Both the position numbers and the translations under genes were made by a program. The notes beneath the pieces are model-generated. The model was not told the DNA's origin and did no database searches. It saw only the letters and a list, made by a program, of their open reading frames with translations. Positions 26,855 to 35,811 of a stretch of 64,000 bases of DNA are shown piece by piece. Position 1 is the first letter of the stretch; every line of letters starts with the position of its first letter. Origin of the DNA: Paludibaculum fermentans_A (lineage in GTDB: Bacteria > Acidobacteriota > Terriglobia > Bryobacterales > Bryobacteraceae); contig NZ_JBPJAQ010000004.1 of the NCBI RefSeq assembly GCF_051172195.1, positions 186,001 through 250,000 on the forward strand, written 5' to 3'.

Positions 26855-27280
26855 ATGCCATTCGAAATAGAACGCAGAGAGCGCGACGGAGTCGTAATCC
26901 TGGCCCCGCACGGCCGGCTGATGATCGGCGAATCGGTGGAGAAGTTCCGCAACACGCTCGACGCGTTGTATGCGCAGGGGCAAACGCAGGTGGTGCTCGA
27001 CTTCAACGACGTCGACTACATCGACTCCAGCGCCCTGGGCTGCCTGGTCGTAGCCCACACCAAGTTCCACAAGGCCGGCGGAGCGATGCCCATGTTCGGG
27101 CTGAACCGGCGCACGATCGAACTGCTGGTGATCACGAAACTGGCGACCGTCTTCCGCATCGCCGAGAGCGAGATCGAAGCGGTGAACCTCTGCTTCCCCG
27201 ATCGCGATTCCAAGCCTTTCGACATCCTCAATTTCGTCGAGGAGCAGCGCGCCCGCAAGAAGGGCGGCGCCCGCGAATGA
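26855..27280 (+). CDS. STAS-domain anti-sigma factor antagonist-like protein
   Basis: The 141-aa product is a STAS domain with VVLDFNDVDYIDSSALGCLV; the Ser in DSSALG (58-59) is the position phosphorylated in SpoIIAA and RsbV. The rest keeps the fold (MFGLNRRTIELLVITKLATVF). Such proteins bind an anti-sigma kinase to release a sigma factor; no kinase or sigma factor lies nearby, so the partner is elsewhere. Its stop overlaps the next start by 4 bp (ATGA). A C-terminal tail (VEEQRARKKGGARE) is basic. Confidence 0.85.
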   Translation: MPFEIERRERDGVVILAPHGRLMIGESVEKFRNTLDALYAQGQTQVVLDFNDVDYIDSSALGCLVVAHTKFHKAGGAMPMFGLNRRTIELLVITKLATVFRIAESEIEAVNLCFPDRDSKPFDILNFVEEQRARKKGGARE

Positions 27281-28554
27281 GACTGGTGGTGGTGGGCGGT
27301 GTGGCGGCGGGCCTCAGCGCGGCGTCACGAGCCCGGCGGCTGGACAGATCCCTCGAAATCGTCGTCCTCGAGAAGGGCAATCGCATCTCTTACGGAGCCT
27401 GCGGCATGCCGTACTGGGTGGAGGGTCAGGTGCGCTCGATGGAAGAGCTCACCGTCTACAAACCCGAGTTCTTCGAGCGTGAGCGCGATATCCGGATCCG
27501 CACTGGTTGCGAAGTGACCGCCGTGCAGCATTCGCGCCGCGAAGTGGCCCTGCGCAGTGGCGAACGCATCCGGTACGACCGCCTGGTCTGGGCTGCTGGC
27601 GCGCGGCCGGCCGAGAGAATCCAGAATGAGCGCGTCTTCACCCTGCACACCGATGTCGACGCTGAACGGCTGCAGGAGTTCCTGCGAACCCGCCAACCGC
27701 GGACGGCTGCCGTGATCGGCGGCGGCTACATCGGGCTGGAGATGGCGACGGCCCTGAGAGCGCGAGGACTGGCGGTCACGCTGTTCCACGAAGGCACGCA
27801 GTTGCTGCACCGGGAAGAGGACTGGCTGACCAAGAAGCTTGTCGAGCGGCTGGAGCGCTGCCGGGTTGAGGTGAAGCTGAACACCCGGGCCGGAACGCCG
27901 GCCGGACTCCCCTACGATCTGGTGTTGTGCGCCACGGGCCTTAAGCCCAATGTGGAAGTGATGGCCGAAGCCGGCGCGGAACTGGGCCGCACGGGCGCCC
28001 TGCGGGTCACGGAGCAGCAGGAGACGACGCTGAGCGGAGTGTATGCAGCCGGCGATTGCTGCGAGACCACACACGTCGTCAGCGGCCGCCCTGTCTGGGT
28101 GCCGCTGGGGACGACGGCGAACAAAATGGGACGAGTCGCCGGCTCAAACACGGCCGGCCAGCGGGAACGCTTCAGCGGCATCGCGGGCACCTCCGTCGTG
28201 AGGGTGGGCGGCATGGCGGTAGCGATGACCGGCCTCTCGACGCAGCAGGCCCGGCGAGACGGCTTCTCCCCCGTGGATACCCTGATCGAATCGCGGGCGC
28301 GGCCTAAGTACTTTCGCGGAAAGATGCTGCAGGTGCAGCTTGTCGCCGATCGCAATTCCCGGCGCCTGCTGGGTGCGGCCATCGCGGGCGACGAAGACGC
28401 TGCCGGCCGCATCAACGTCGTGGCAGCAGCCCTGACTGCGAAGATGCGGGTCGAAGACTTCGCCGATCTCGATTTGGCATACGCGCCGCCTTACGCGACA
28501 GTGAACGATCCGCTCCTGGTAGCCGCCCATCAGCTGCGCAAGGCGTTGGATTGA
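27277..28554 (+). CDS. FAD-dependent pyridine nucleotide-disulfide oxidoreductase (CoA-disulfide reductase-like)
   Basis: The 425-aa product has the FAD motif VVVGGVAAGLSAASRA, the active Cys in SYGACGMPYWV (Cys42-43 region), the ATG motif FVWAAGARP-type VWAAGARPAE, the NADH site VIGGGYIGLEMA, and the second FAD motif GVYAAGDCCETTHV. This layout matches CoA-disulfide reductase and NADH oxidase/persulfide reductase enzymes with a single redox Cys. It overlaps the STAS gene by 4 bp and is followed after 7 bp by a redoxin, so a shared thiol redox role is likely (inference). No rhodanese domain is attached. Confidence 0.85.
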   Translation: MRLVVVGGVAAGLSAASRARRLDRSLEIVVLEKGNRISYGACGMPYWVEGQVRSMEELTVYKPEFFERERDIRIRTGCEVTAVQHSRREVALRSGERIRYDRLVWAAGARPAERIQNERVFTLHTDVDAERLQEFLRTRQPRTAAVIGGGYIGLEMATALRARGLAVTLFHEGTQLLHREEDWLTKKLVERLERCRVEVKLNTRAGTPAGLPYDLVLCATGLKPNVEVMAEAGAELGRTGALRVTEQQETTLSGVYAAGDCCETTHVVSGRPVWVPLGTTANKMGRVAGSNTAGQRERFSGIAGTSVVRVGGMAVAMTGLSTQQARRDGFSPVDTLIESRARPKYFRGKMLQVQLVADRNSRRLLGAAIAGDEDAAGRINVVAAALTAKMRVEDFADLDLAYAPPYATVNDPLLVAAHQLRKALD

Positions 28555-28561
28555 AGAGGCC

Positions 28562-29080
28562 ATGCTCCTGTTTCGCAAGTTGTTAGACTGGAAGCGTATG
28601 GGGAAGGGGCCTGAACGCACCCTGGAGACTGGCGAGACTGCACCGGATTTCCAACTGGAACTCGCGGGCGGAGGTAGTCGCTCCCTGGAGCAGATCCTGG
28701 CTGAAGGTCCTGTCCTGCTCACCTTTTACAAGGTGTCCTGCCCCACGTGCCAGTTGACGCTGCCATTTCTGCAGCGTTTGCAGGACAGCACGTTCCGGGT
28801 GGTGGCGGTCTGCCAGGACGAAGCGGACCGAGCGCGAGAGTTTAATGAGGCGTTCGAAGTGGATCTACCGAATTTGCTCGACCGGGCGGATGACGGTTAT
28901 CCGGTGAGCAACGCCTACGGCATTACGCATGTGCCGACCATGTTCCTGATTGAGCCGGACCGGCGGATCTCCTGGACATGGACCGGGTTTCACAAGCGCC
29001 AGTTGGAGACGCTCGCCGAGCGGGCGGGCAGGGCGATTTTCCGGCCAACGGACAAGGTGCCGGAATCGAAGTTTGGTTGA
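28562..29080 (+). CDS. TlpA/ResA-like redoxin with CPTC motif
   Basis: The 172-aa product is a thioredoxin-fold redoxin: APDFQLELAGGG, FYKVSCPTCQLTLPFL with a CxxC-type redox centre (Cys-Pro-Thr-Cys), and THVPTMFLIEP with the cis-Pro. No signal peptide is seen, so it is probably cytosolic. It lies 7 bp after the CoA-disulfide-reductase-like gene and is likely in the same operon. An internal ATG at 28598 is also possible as start. Confidence 0.82.
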   Translation: MLLFRKLLDWKRMGKGPERTLETGETAPDFQLELAGGGSRSLEQILAEGPVLLTFYKVSCPTCQLTLPFLQRLQDSTFRVVAVCQDEADRAREFNEAFEVDLPNLLDRADDGYPVSNAYGITHVPTMFLIEPDRRISWTWTGFHKRQLETLAERAGRAIFRPTDKVPESKFG

Positions 29081-29149
29081 GGATCGAAGAATTAGGCTCC
29101 CGGGTGGAGCCGAACGGAAGCAGAAGAGACCGACAGTAGCTGGGAATAT

Positions 29150-29659
29150 ATGCCGACGATCAACGACATTCTCTCCGGTGCCGCGGCCATCGCCAAGGGC
29201 ATGGGCATCACTCTCAAAGAGATGATGAATCCCGTCATCACCGACGATTATCCCGACGCCCCGCCAAAGTTCCAGGAACGGTATCGCGGGCTGCATGTGC
29301 TGCAGCGCGACGAAAACGGCCTGGAAAAGTGCGTTGCCTGTTTTCTGTGCTCGGCCGCCTGCCCTACGCAGTGCATCTACATTGAGGCGGCTGATAACAC
29401 GGAAAAGGTCCGCATCAGCGGCGGCGAGCGCTACGCCGAGGTCTACAATATCGACTACAGCCGCTGCATCTTCTGCGGCTACTGTGTGGAAGCCTGCCCC
29501 ACCGACGCCATCACCCACGGGCATGGCTTCGAACTGGCCAGCTACAACACCTCGACCCTCGTCTACCGGAAAGAGAAGCTGCTTGCCGCCCCGCCCGCGG
29601 GCACGGACGGCAAGCTGAAGCTCGACCACCCCGTCAACGTTTCTGAAGGCGGGCATTAG
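29150..29659 (+). CDS. nuoI: NADH-quinone oxidoreductase subunit NuoI
   Basis: The 169-aa product carries two 4Fe-4S ferredoxin motifs, CVACFLCSAACPT (Cys61, 64, 67, 71) and CIFCGYCVEACPT (106, 109, 112, 116), with the NuoI lead sequence PKFQERYRGLHVLQRDENGLEKC and the late GFELASYNTSTLVYRKEKL. It transfers electrons between the peripheral-arm clusters of complex I. It is not in a nuo operon here: neighbours are a redoxin and acetate kinase, and nuoA lies 6 kb away. The start at 29150 gives the normal length. Confidence 0.93.
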   Translation: MPTINDILSGAAAIAKGMGITLKEMMNPVITDDYPDAPPKFQERYRGLHVLQRDENGLEKCVACFLCSAACPTQCIYIEAADNTEKVRISGGERYAEVYNIDYSRCIFCGYCVEACPTDAITHGHGFELASYNTSTLVYRKEKLLAAPPAGTDGKLKLDHPVNVSEGGH

Positions 29660-29673
29660 GGCCCGCCGCCGCT

Positions 29674-30777
29674 CTACGCCTGGGCAGTGAGTGTCCGGTA
29701 GGCGCGGCGAGCCACCACGAGTTCTTCATTTGCGGCCAGGGCCAGCACTTTCACCCGCGATGCATCGCTGGAGAGAAGGCGGTCGCCCTGGCCCTTTTCA
29801 TTCCGCTCCGGATCCAGTTCGATGCCCAGGTGCTGCAACCCTTCACAGGACTTCCGCCGCAGCTCGGGGGAGTTTTCCCCGATGCCACCGGTGAAAGCAA
29901 CAACATCGACACCCGCCATGGCCGCCGCGTAGGCACCAATCGTCTTGCGGACCTGATAGGTAAAGACATCCAGGGCCAGGGCCGCATCGTGGCTGCCGGC
30001 CTCGGCGGCCGCGGAGATATCCCTCACGTCCCCACAGGCGATGCCCGAAAGACCGGCCAGTCCGCTGGTACGCGCCAACTGGCCGCGTACCTCTTCCGTG
30101 GACCAGTGGTTGCGGTCCATCATGTACAACACGGCAAAGACATCCAGATCGCCGTGCCGTGTGGCATTCTCCAGGCCCGATTGGGGCGAGAAGCCCATGG
30201 TGGTATCGACTGAGACGCCGCGATCGATGGCACAAATGGAGGAACTGCCGCCCAGGTGGCAGCTGATCACGCGCAGATCCTCCTTCGCGCGCCCGAGAAA
30301 CTCCGGCACCCGCCCGCTGATGAATTCGTGAGAGGCGCCGTGAAAACCGTAGCGCTCGATGCCGAACTGAGTACGCCAGTCGGCGGGCACACCGTACCAG
30401 CGCGCGAATTCCGGCATGGTCCGGTGGAATTCTGTTTCGAAGGCGCCCACCAGGGGCACTCCGGGCATCGCTTCCCGGAAGGCTTCGACGGCCGTGAGAT
30501 AGATCGCGTTATGTACTGGAGCAGCCAGCAGGAACTCCCGCATGGCCGCCTCGACACCCTCATCAATCACGAAGGTGCCGCGGTAGTGGGGCCCGGCGTG
30601 GACCGACTTAAAGGCGACGGCATCAACCGTAGTGTCGCCCGACCGGATGTCGCTGATGGCGGAACGATAGTCCGTGACGCGCTCAAAGCGCCCGCAGGCG
30701 AGCACGTGCTCGCCCGGCATGTCCAGGATCTGGTACTTGAGTGAAGTGGAACCGAGGTTTGGAACTAGGATGTGCAT
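29674..30777 (-). CDS. Acetate kinase family protein, atypical active site
   Basis: The 367-aa product has acetate/propionate kinase landmarks: N-terminal NLGSTSLKYQ, RYGFHGASH, HLGGSSSICAID, DTTMGFSPQSG and VAFTGGIGENS. It would convert acetyl phosphate and ADP to acetate and ATP or the reverse. Two residues known to be essential in the Methanosarcina enzyme differ: Arg91 is Lys57 here (AFKSVHAG) and Asp148 is Glu114 (AFETEFH). The catalytic His and Arg241-type positions are kept. It is shorter than the usual 400 aa. No pta is adjacent. Start ATG 30777. It may use another acyl substrate or be a weak acetate kinase (inference). Confidence 0.78.
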   Translation of the reverse strand: MHILVPNLGSTSLKYQILDMPGEHVLACGRFERVTDYRSAISDIRSGDTTVDAVAFKSVHAGPHYRGTFVIDEGVEAAMREFLLAAPVHNAIYLTAVEAFREAMPGVPLVGAFETEFHRTMPEFARWYGVPADWRTQFGIERYGFHGASHEFISGRVPEFLGRAKEDLRVISCHLGGSSSICAIDRGVSVDTTMGFSPQSGLENATRHGDLDVFAVLYMMDRNHWSTEEVRGQLARTSGLAGLSGIACGDVRDISAAAEAGSHDAALALDVFTYQVRKTIGAYAAAMAGVDVVAFTGGIGENSPELRRKSCEGLQHLGIELDPERNEKGQGDRLLSSDASRVKVLALAANEELVVARRAYRTLTAQA

Positions 30778-31457
30778 AGACTGTCTGCCGGCCGCGCTGG
30801 CGCCACGCCCGTTCCTGACCGAAATCCGGAACCGGCCGGGTGTCGCGGCATATCCATAGAAGTATTTCACGGTGGGACCCCGCCGTTGTGGGCTGGCCGG
30901 ACTTGCCTCTGGCCGCGCTGGCCGGCCGGCCGAAAGACGCCTCCTCTCTACCCTACGGATTGGCGTCTCCCCAACTTCTTTCCCGTGCCTGCGCGCTTCC
31001 GATAAAGATCAGCTTTTCCCCGCCTCCATTAAGCGCAATAATATGTTGGGTCAGTCGTATGCGAGGAGGCATCGCGGCTGCACCCCTGTGGGGCTCCCGC
31101 GATCACTCCCGGGACCACGTCTTGGTTTCGGACCGGCGAATCCGGCTAAGTCTTAGCACGCCGGATCGGTGTGCCGGAGCGGCCGGCGGCGGAAGCGGCA
31201 TTCGGTAATATCGGGGTTCTGGGGATTACCTCGAAAGCTCGCGGGTATCGCCACGAAATGGCGGCAGCGGGCGGGAGATATAGAAGAGGGCTCGGGCAGT
31301 CCTGGGCGTCCTGTGCCTGGACGGCGGTGTCCGCCCCCATTCGGGCGCCGTCAAAAGAGAGGCGTAATTCGGAGTTGGAGCTTCGGACGCGGCCATCCCG
31401 GATTCGCTGTTATATAGTACAGAGTTTGAGGCAGTCGTCGAGACGAACTAAATCCAT
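30778..31457. other. Long intergenic region before the sugar transporter gene
   Basis: These 680 bp lie between the divergent acetate kinase and transporter genes. I see no credible gene. A GC-palindromic GGCCGGCCGGCC occurs at 30920-30931. A likely extended -10 box (31408-31416) is close to the transporter start. The rest is unassigned. Confidence 0.45.
31408..31416 (+). promoter_or_regulatory. Extended -10 promoter element
   Basis: TGTTATATA at 31408-31416 matches the TGn-TATAAT extended -10 form, about 42 bases upstream of the transporter start. No clear -35 is present, which extended -10 promoters do not need. Confidence 0.4.
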
Positions 31458-32552
31458 ATGATGATTCCTTCCACCTACACGGTCGCGCTGTTGCTGGCCG
31501 TACTTTCCATGGTCTGCTGGGGTTCGTGGGCGAATACCCTGAAGGCCGCCGGCAAATGGCGTTTTGAGCTGTATTACTTCGACTATTCAATCGGAGTGTT
31601 GATTGCCGCCACGGTCGCGGCCTTCACGTTTGGATCGATAGACGGCGTCACCGTCGACTCCAGCGGTCCGGCCTTTTCCTTTGTAGACAATCTCACTGTC
31701 GCTTCCAAGCTGATGATGCTCTACGCGATAGCGGCAGGCGTCATCTTCAATCTCGCCAACCTCCTGCTGGTGGCGGCCATCTCGGTGGCAGGGCTCTCAG
31801 TTGCATTCCCGGTTGGAATAGGGTTGGCGCTCATCGTTGGAACCGTCCTAAACCACATCCTGCGGCCGACCGGCAACCCGGTTTATCTCTTCAGCGGCAT
31901 GGCTCTCATCCTGCTTGCCATCGTTGCCACCGCAATGGCTCACGCCGCATACAACGCGAACAGAAACCCTGTGGCCGCCGTCGAGGAATTAAAGACCGTA
32001 CCAGGAGCGAGGGCCATTCACCGGCCGACGGCCAAGGCGCGGAAAGCGGGGCCGCTCAAGGGCATCATGCTCAGCCTGTTCGCCGGCATCCTGATGGGCC
32101 TGTTTTATCCGCTGGTGGAACTGAGCAAGAAGGGTGATCTGGGGCTCGGACCATACACAGCCGCGTTCATGTTCGCGCTCGGTGTCCTGTTCTCCACCCC
32201 TGTGTTCAACATTTTCTTCATGAACATGCCGGTGGAAGGCGCGCCGCTCAGCATTCGCGACTACTTCCAGGGGACTGGCCGGCAGCATCTGCTGGGCCTG
32301 CTGGGCGGCATCATCTGGACCATCGGCTGTATCGCCAATTTCGTCGCCTCGAGCACTCCGAAATCGGTAAACGTTGGGCCCGCTACCAGCTATGCGATGG
32401 GCCAAGGAGCTACCCTGGTGAGCACGCTGTGGGGCCTGCTGATCTGGAAGGAGTTCGCCGGAGCCCAGGGCGGAGTCAAGGCGCGCCTGCTCCTCATGCT
32501 TGTGCTATTCGTGGCCGGACTAGGGCTGCTCTCGCTCGCCCCGCTCCGTTAG
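31458..32552 (+). CDS. GRP-type sugar transporter (DMT superfamily)
   Basis: The 364-aa product has about ten transmembrane segments. LSMVCWGSWANTLKAAGKWRF and YFDYSIGVLIA at the N-terminus, then IFNLANLLLVAAISVAGLSVAFPVGIGLALI, match the GRP-like sugar transporters of Bacteroidetes and Acidobacteria within the drug/metabolite transporter superfamily. A cytoplasmic loop (residues 160-195) splits two 5-helix halves. It probably imports a sugar or ureide; no metabolic gene next to it narrows this. It overlaps the alaX 3' end by 4 bp (convergent). Confidence 0.78.
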   Translation: MMIPSTYTVALLLAVLSMVCWGSWANTLKAAGKWRFELYYFDYSIGVLIAATVAAFTFGSIDGVTVDSSGPAFSFVDNLTVASKLMMLYAIAAGVIFNLANLLLVAAISVAGLSVAFPVGIGLALIVGTVLNHILRPTGNPVYLFSGMALILLAIVATAMAHAAYNANRNPVAAVEELKTVPGARAIHRPTAKARKAGPLKGIMLSLFAGILMGLFYPLVELSKKGDLGLGPYTAAFMFALGVLFSTPVFNIFFMNMPVEGAPLSIRDYFQGTGRQHLLGLLGGIIWTIGCIANFVASSTPKSVNVGPATSYAMGQGATLVSTLWGLLIWKEFAGAQGGVKARLLLMLVLFVAGLGLLSLAPLR

Positions 32553-33718
32553 AAACCCAATTGAGCCAGCAAGGCAGCCAGCGCCTCAGCCGAGGGGAGG
32601 CTGCCTTGGGCTACCTGAGCGTTGCCGCCACCCCGCCCACCAGCCGCGGCCAGCGCCTGTTTCAATACATTCCCTGCATGCACACCTGAATCCGTGGAAG
32701 CCACCACCAGTACGGCCGGAGGCTGTGAGGATGTGGCCGCGAAAATTGCATGCGGTTGGGAACAGAAGCTCTGGGCTACGGCGCGGACTTCGTCATCCAG
32801 GGTTCCGGTCGCCCGCTGATCCAGAAACTTCCTGAGGCCGTCCGGCCCAGCAATGGCCTGCGTGTAAAGTTCCCGTCCACGGTAAGAGGCGACTTCCAGG
32901 GCCAGTTTGCGGCGAGCCTTCTCGGTCTCCTTCGCCGACTCCAACTGCGCGGCCACCAGCGGGGCCGTGTCATCCAGCGGCGATGAAAATAGCCGGGAGA
33001 TCTGCGAGAGGGCATCGAAATCGAGCCGGGCACGCCGCACGGCGCGGTGCCCGCACAGAAACTCCACCCGCACATTGCCGCGGATCTTCTCGAGTTTACG
33101 CAGCAGAATCGGGCCGATCTCCCCGGTCCGGCAAACGTGAGTTCCGCCGCAGGCCGAACGGTCGATGCCTTCGATCGATACGATGCGCAGCACGCCCTCG
33201 CGTTTGCTCTCCTTGCGCAAGCCCTCCACCTGGCCGGCCTCTTCAAAGGCCACAGACAGCGGCCTGTTCTCGAAGACGATCTCGTTGGCACGGCGTTCCG
33301 CGGCCTGGCACTGCCCGGAATCCAACGCCTGGGCGGACAGTTCGATAGTGCTGGATTCGGCGCCCATGTGGAAGCTGAGCGTGGCAAAGCCGAAGAGAGA
33401 ATCAAAGACGGCAGAGAGCAGGTGCTGGCCGCTATGCTGCTGCATGTGATCGAAGCGGCGAACCATGTCCACGCTGCCCTGGACTGCGTCACCTGGAGGA
33501 AGTGCAGAGGCCAGGACGTGCACCAGGTCGCCTTCTTCCTCGACGAGATCGATGACCTCGACACCGTTCAGCCGACCGTGGTCCTTCGGTTGGCCGCCGG
33601 AGTCCGGGTAGAAAGCGGTCCTGTCGAGGACGACGCGCGTGCGGCTCCCGTCGACACTCACAATGCTGGCGGCAAAGTCAGCGATCGACGAATCCACGTA
33701 ATACAGCCGTTCGGTCAT
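32549..33718 (-). CDS. Alanyl-tRNA editing protein AlaX with DHHA1 domain
   Basis: The 389-aa product has the AlaRS-type editing domain with zinc ligands in HMQQHSGQHL (His91, His95) and SACGGTH, plus the N-terminal FYPDSGGQPKDHG. A helical linker precedes a C-terminal DHHA1-like domain with a Gly-rich GGRGGGNAQVAQG. It hydrolyses mis-charged Ser-tRNA(Ala) or Gly-tRNA(Ala). It is freestanding, without the aminoacylation domain of alanyl-tRNA synthetase. Its ATG overlaps the stop of the Ig-like exported protein by 4 bp, so it is translated as part of a nuoA operon, which is odd. Confidence 0.9.
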   Translation of the reverse strand: MTERLYYVDSSIADFAASIVSVDGSRTRVVLDRTAFYPDSGGQPKDHGRLNGVEVIDLVEEEGDLVHVLASALPPGDAVQGSVDMVRRFDHMQQHSGQHLLSAVFDSLFGFATLSFHMGAESSTIELSAQALDSGQCQAAERRANEIVFENRPLSVAFEEAGQVEGLRKESKREGVLRIVSIEGIDRSACGGTHVCRTGEIGPILLRKLEKIRGNVRVEFLCGHRAVRRARLDFDALSQISRLFSSPLDDTAPLVAAQLESAKETEKARRKLALEVASYRGRELYTQAIAGPDGLRKFLDQRATGTLDDEVRAVAQSFCSQPHAIFAATSSQPPAVLVVASTDSGVHAGNVLKQALAAAGGRGGGNAQVAQGSLPSAEALAALLAQLGF

Positions 33719-35433
33719 TGAATTGCGACTTGGACTCGATTGCTGCCAGCGCCGCCGGCGTACACGACAAGGTTGACGCTGTCGCCGGGGGTGACGCCCT
33801 CCGGCACAATCACTTTCACATTGTAGTGGCCGGGCAGGCCGGGGATCAGTTCCGCACTCACCGCAGTGGCCACCACACCCTCGCTGAAGAGGTTGCTGCC
33901 AAACGATACGAGAATCGTCTCCGGCACACGGTTCGCCGGCTCGGGCGCCTGTCCGGTCGCGGTTTCCGGATCGGTGCGACCCAGGCCGGTGACGGCAATA
34001 TTCAAGGTTTCACCACTCACCGCGGGCCGTCCACCCAGGCTGGCGGGCACTGCCAGGCTGCCGTCGTCGAACATCGCCTTGGCATAAGAACCGGATCCGG
34101 CCAGTTCGACACGCGGCGCCCTGGGAATGATCGTCAATTCCACCTGATTGCCCAATTGCCCATCGCGTTCCACCTGCAGCAGTGCTTCCCCGGCCTCGAT
34201 TCCATAGGGGAGCTGGAACAGGATCTCGTCCTGGGCCACAGAGAACAGGGCCGAAGGCAGGCCGTTGACCAGTACGCGAACACCGCCCAGCGTATCCGGT
34301 AGCGGAACTCCTTCGTTGATCGCTTTTGGCTGCGCTGAGAGCTGCGTGCCCTGCAGTCGGGCCAGGGATCCGGGAGCCATGGCGGCGCCGGATTCCAGTG
34401 TCGTGACGTCCAGAACGGTCGCCGGCGCGACAGCCGGCGATTCAGTCGCCATCACATCCACGAGGATGGGCAACTGATGCACCGGTTTCGATGCATTGGA
34501 AGTGATTTCGAGGAAACCCGTGTAGAGGCCCGGCTCCAAACCAGCCTGTTTGACGGAATAGGCAATCGCCCTGCCGTCGCTGGCCAGTTCAGCAGTCAGC
34601 CAATCGCCGCCGCTGGCGGTTGTCCAGGTCACAGCGGAGGCCTGCAGATCGCCGCCGCCCCGATTGCCGAGGGCGAGCAGTCCCGTCATAGCGGGTCCGC
34701 CGGCAGCCAGCCGGAACATCAACTGATCCGGAACTACGAGGATGGGGCCGCTCGTCACAGTGAGGGCAACCGGAACGACCTTATTCTCCTCGTTCACAAC
34801 CGAATTGAATACGTTCAAACTGCCCGTGTAGCGGCCTTCCGCCATGCCTTCCAGATGCCGGGCCAGAACGCGGTAGTTGAAGTTGAACCGGAAACTGCCG
34901 CCACCGTCGGACGGGAGGCTCAGCCAACTGCCACCGGAATCGGTGGCGGGGATCATCCCAAGCAAATTGTTGGCCTGGATGAGATACTCCTGCGAACCGC
35001 CGGGCGCAACATGGAAGTCGAGGGAATCGGGCACTGAGCCGCCCACCTGCACAGTCACAGTGACAGTCTGCGGCGCATCGACCGCATTCGGGTCGGAAAC
35101 CGTGATCAGGCCTGTATACCGGCCCTTTGCCAGGGAAGCGGTGGATAAAGCGATGTTGATGGGCGTGCACAAACCGGCACGGAGCGTACAATTAGCCGCC
35201 TCACCCAGATACCCGGCCAGCCAGGGCGCATTGGAGGTGAGTTGCAGGGCGAGTTCACCATCGCCGATGTTGTAGGCTTCCACCATCTGGGCCGGCGCAT
35301 CGGCGGCGCTCGCCGTATTCACCGGACCCACCGCCGCGCTACTCAGGCGCAGCCTTGGGGCCGCGGAGACACTTCCAGCCATTCCCAGCGCAAGACAGAC
35401 TGCGGGGACCCACCCAGTTCTGATTAGACCCAC
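33715..35433 (-). CDS. Exported Ig/BACON-like protein with Solibacter-type C-terminal domain
   Basis: The 572-aa product has a signal peptide (WVPAVCLALGMAGSVSAAP), then three or four beta-rich repeats of about 100 aa ending in GRYTGLITV, GRYTGSLNV and GLYTGFLEI, in the pattern of BACON/Ig-like domains. The last 230 residues (VRVLVNGLPSALFSVAQDEILFQLP, then LNIAVTGLGRTDPET) match the TIGR03437-type domain of Solibacter exported proteins. Function is unknown; surface or carbohydrate contact is plausible. The start is GTG 35433, overlapping the nuoA stop; the alaX start overlaps its stop. Confidence 0.8.
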   Translation of the reverse strand: MGLIRTGWVPAVCLALGMAGSVSAAPRLRLSSAAVGPVNTASAADAPAQMVEAYNIGDGELALQLTSNAPWLAGYLGEAANCTLRAGLCTPINIALSTASLAKGRYTGLITVSDPNAVDAPQTVTVTVQVGGSVPDSLDFHVAPGGSQEYLIQANNLLGMIPATDSGGSWLSLPSDGGGSFRFNFNYRVLARHLEGMAEGRYTGSLNVFNSVVNEENKVVPVALTVTSGPILVVPDQLMFRLAAGGPAMTGLLALGNRGGGDLQASAVTWTTASGGDWLTAELASDGRAIAYSVKQAGLEPGLYTGFLEITSNASKPVHQLPILVDVMATESPAVAPATVLDVTTLESGAAMAPGSLARLQGTQLSAQPKAINEGVPLPDTLGGVRVLVNGLPSALFSVAQDEILFQLPYGIEAGEALLQVERDGQLGNQVELTIIPRAPRVELAGSGSYAKAMFDDGSLAVPASLGGRPAVSGETLNIAVTGLGRTDPETATGQAPEPANRVPETILVSFGSNLFSEGVVATAVSAELIPGLPGHYNVKVIVPEGVTPGDSVNLVVYAGGAGSNRVQVAIQ

Positions 35434-35780
35434 TCAAGAGCTCCCTTTTTGAATGCCCAGATGTATCCGACCACCAGGATCGCCAGGAAAAGGGTCACTT
35501 CCCCTACTCCGAACCAGCCGAGTTGCTTGAACTGGACCGCCCAGGGGAATAGGAAAATTGTTTCCACGTCGAAGACCACAAAGAGGATGGCCACGATGTA
35601 GAAACGGACCGTGTACCTGCCGCGCGAGTTCGACGCCGCCTTGATTCCGCACTCATATGCCTCCAGCTTGGCCAGCGATGGCAACTGGGGGCGGACGAAG
35701 CGAGCGAGGAGCAGAAGAATGAAAGGAAACAGCGTCGCAACGATCAGGAAAATGAAGATTGGCAGATACCCTTCGGGCAT
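35424..35780 (-). CDS. nuoA: NADH-quinone oxidoreductase subunit NuoA
   Basis: The 118-aa product has three transmembrane helices and the NuoA signature YECGIKAASNSRGRYTVRFYIVAILFVVFDVETIFLFPW. NuoA is a membrane-arm subunit of complex I that helps form the quinone cavity. It is separated from other nuo genes and leads a minus-strand operon with an exported Ig-like protein (10-bp overlap) and alaX. nuoI lies 6 kb away on the other strand. The start is ATG 35780. Confidence 0.94.
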   Translation of the reverse strand: MPEGYLPIFIFLIVATLFPFILLLLARFVRPQLPSLAKLEAYECGIKAASNSRGRYTVRFYIVAILFVVFDVETIFLFPWAVQFKQLGWFGVGEVTLFLAILVVGYIWAFKKGALEWV

Positions 35781-35811
35781 GACACCAATATATCACCGAC
35801 TGCCTGCAAAA

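Noticed and set aside
30778..31457. A cluster of short frames in both strands
   Set aside because: None has a ribosome site or homolog; all look like high-GC open-frame noise.
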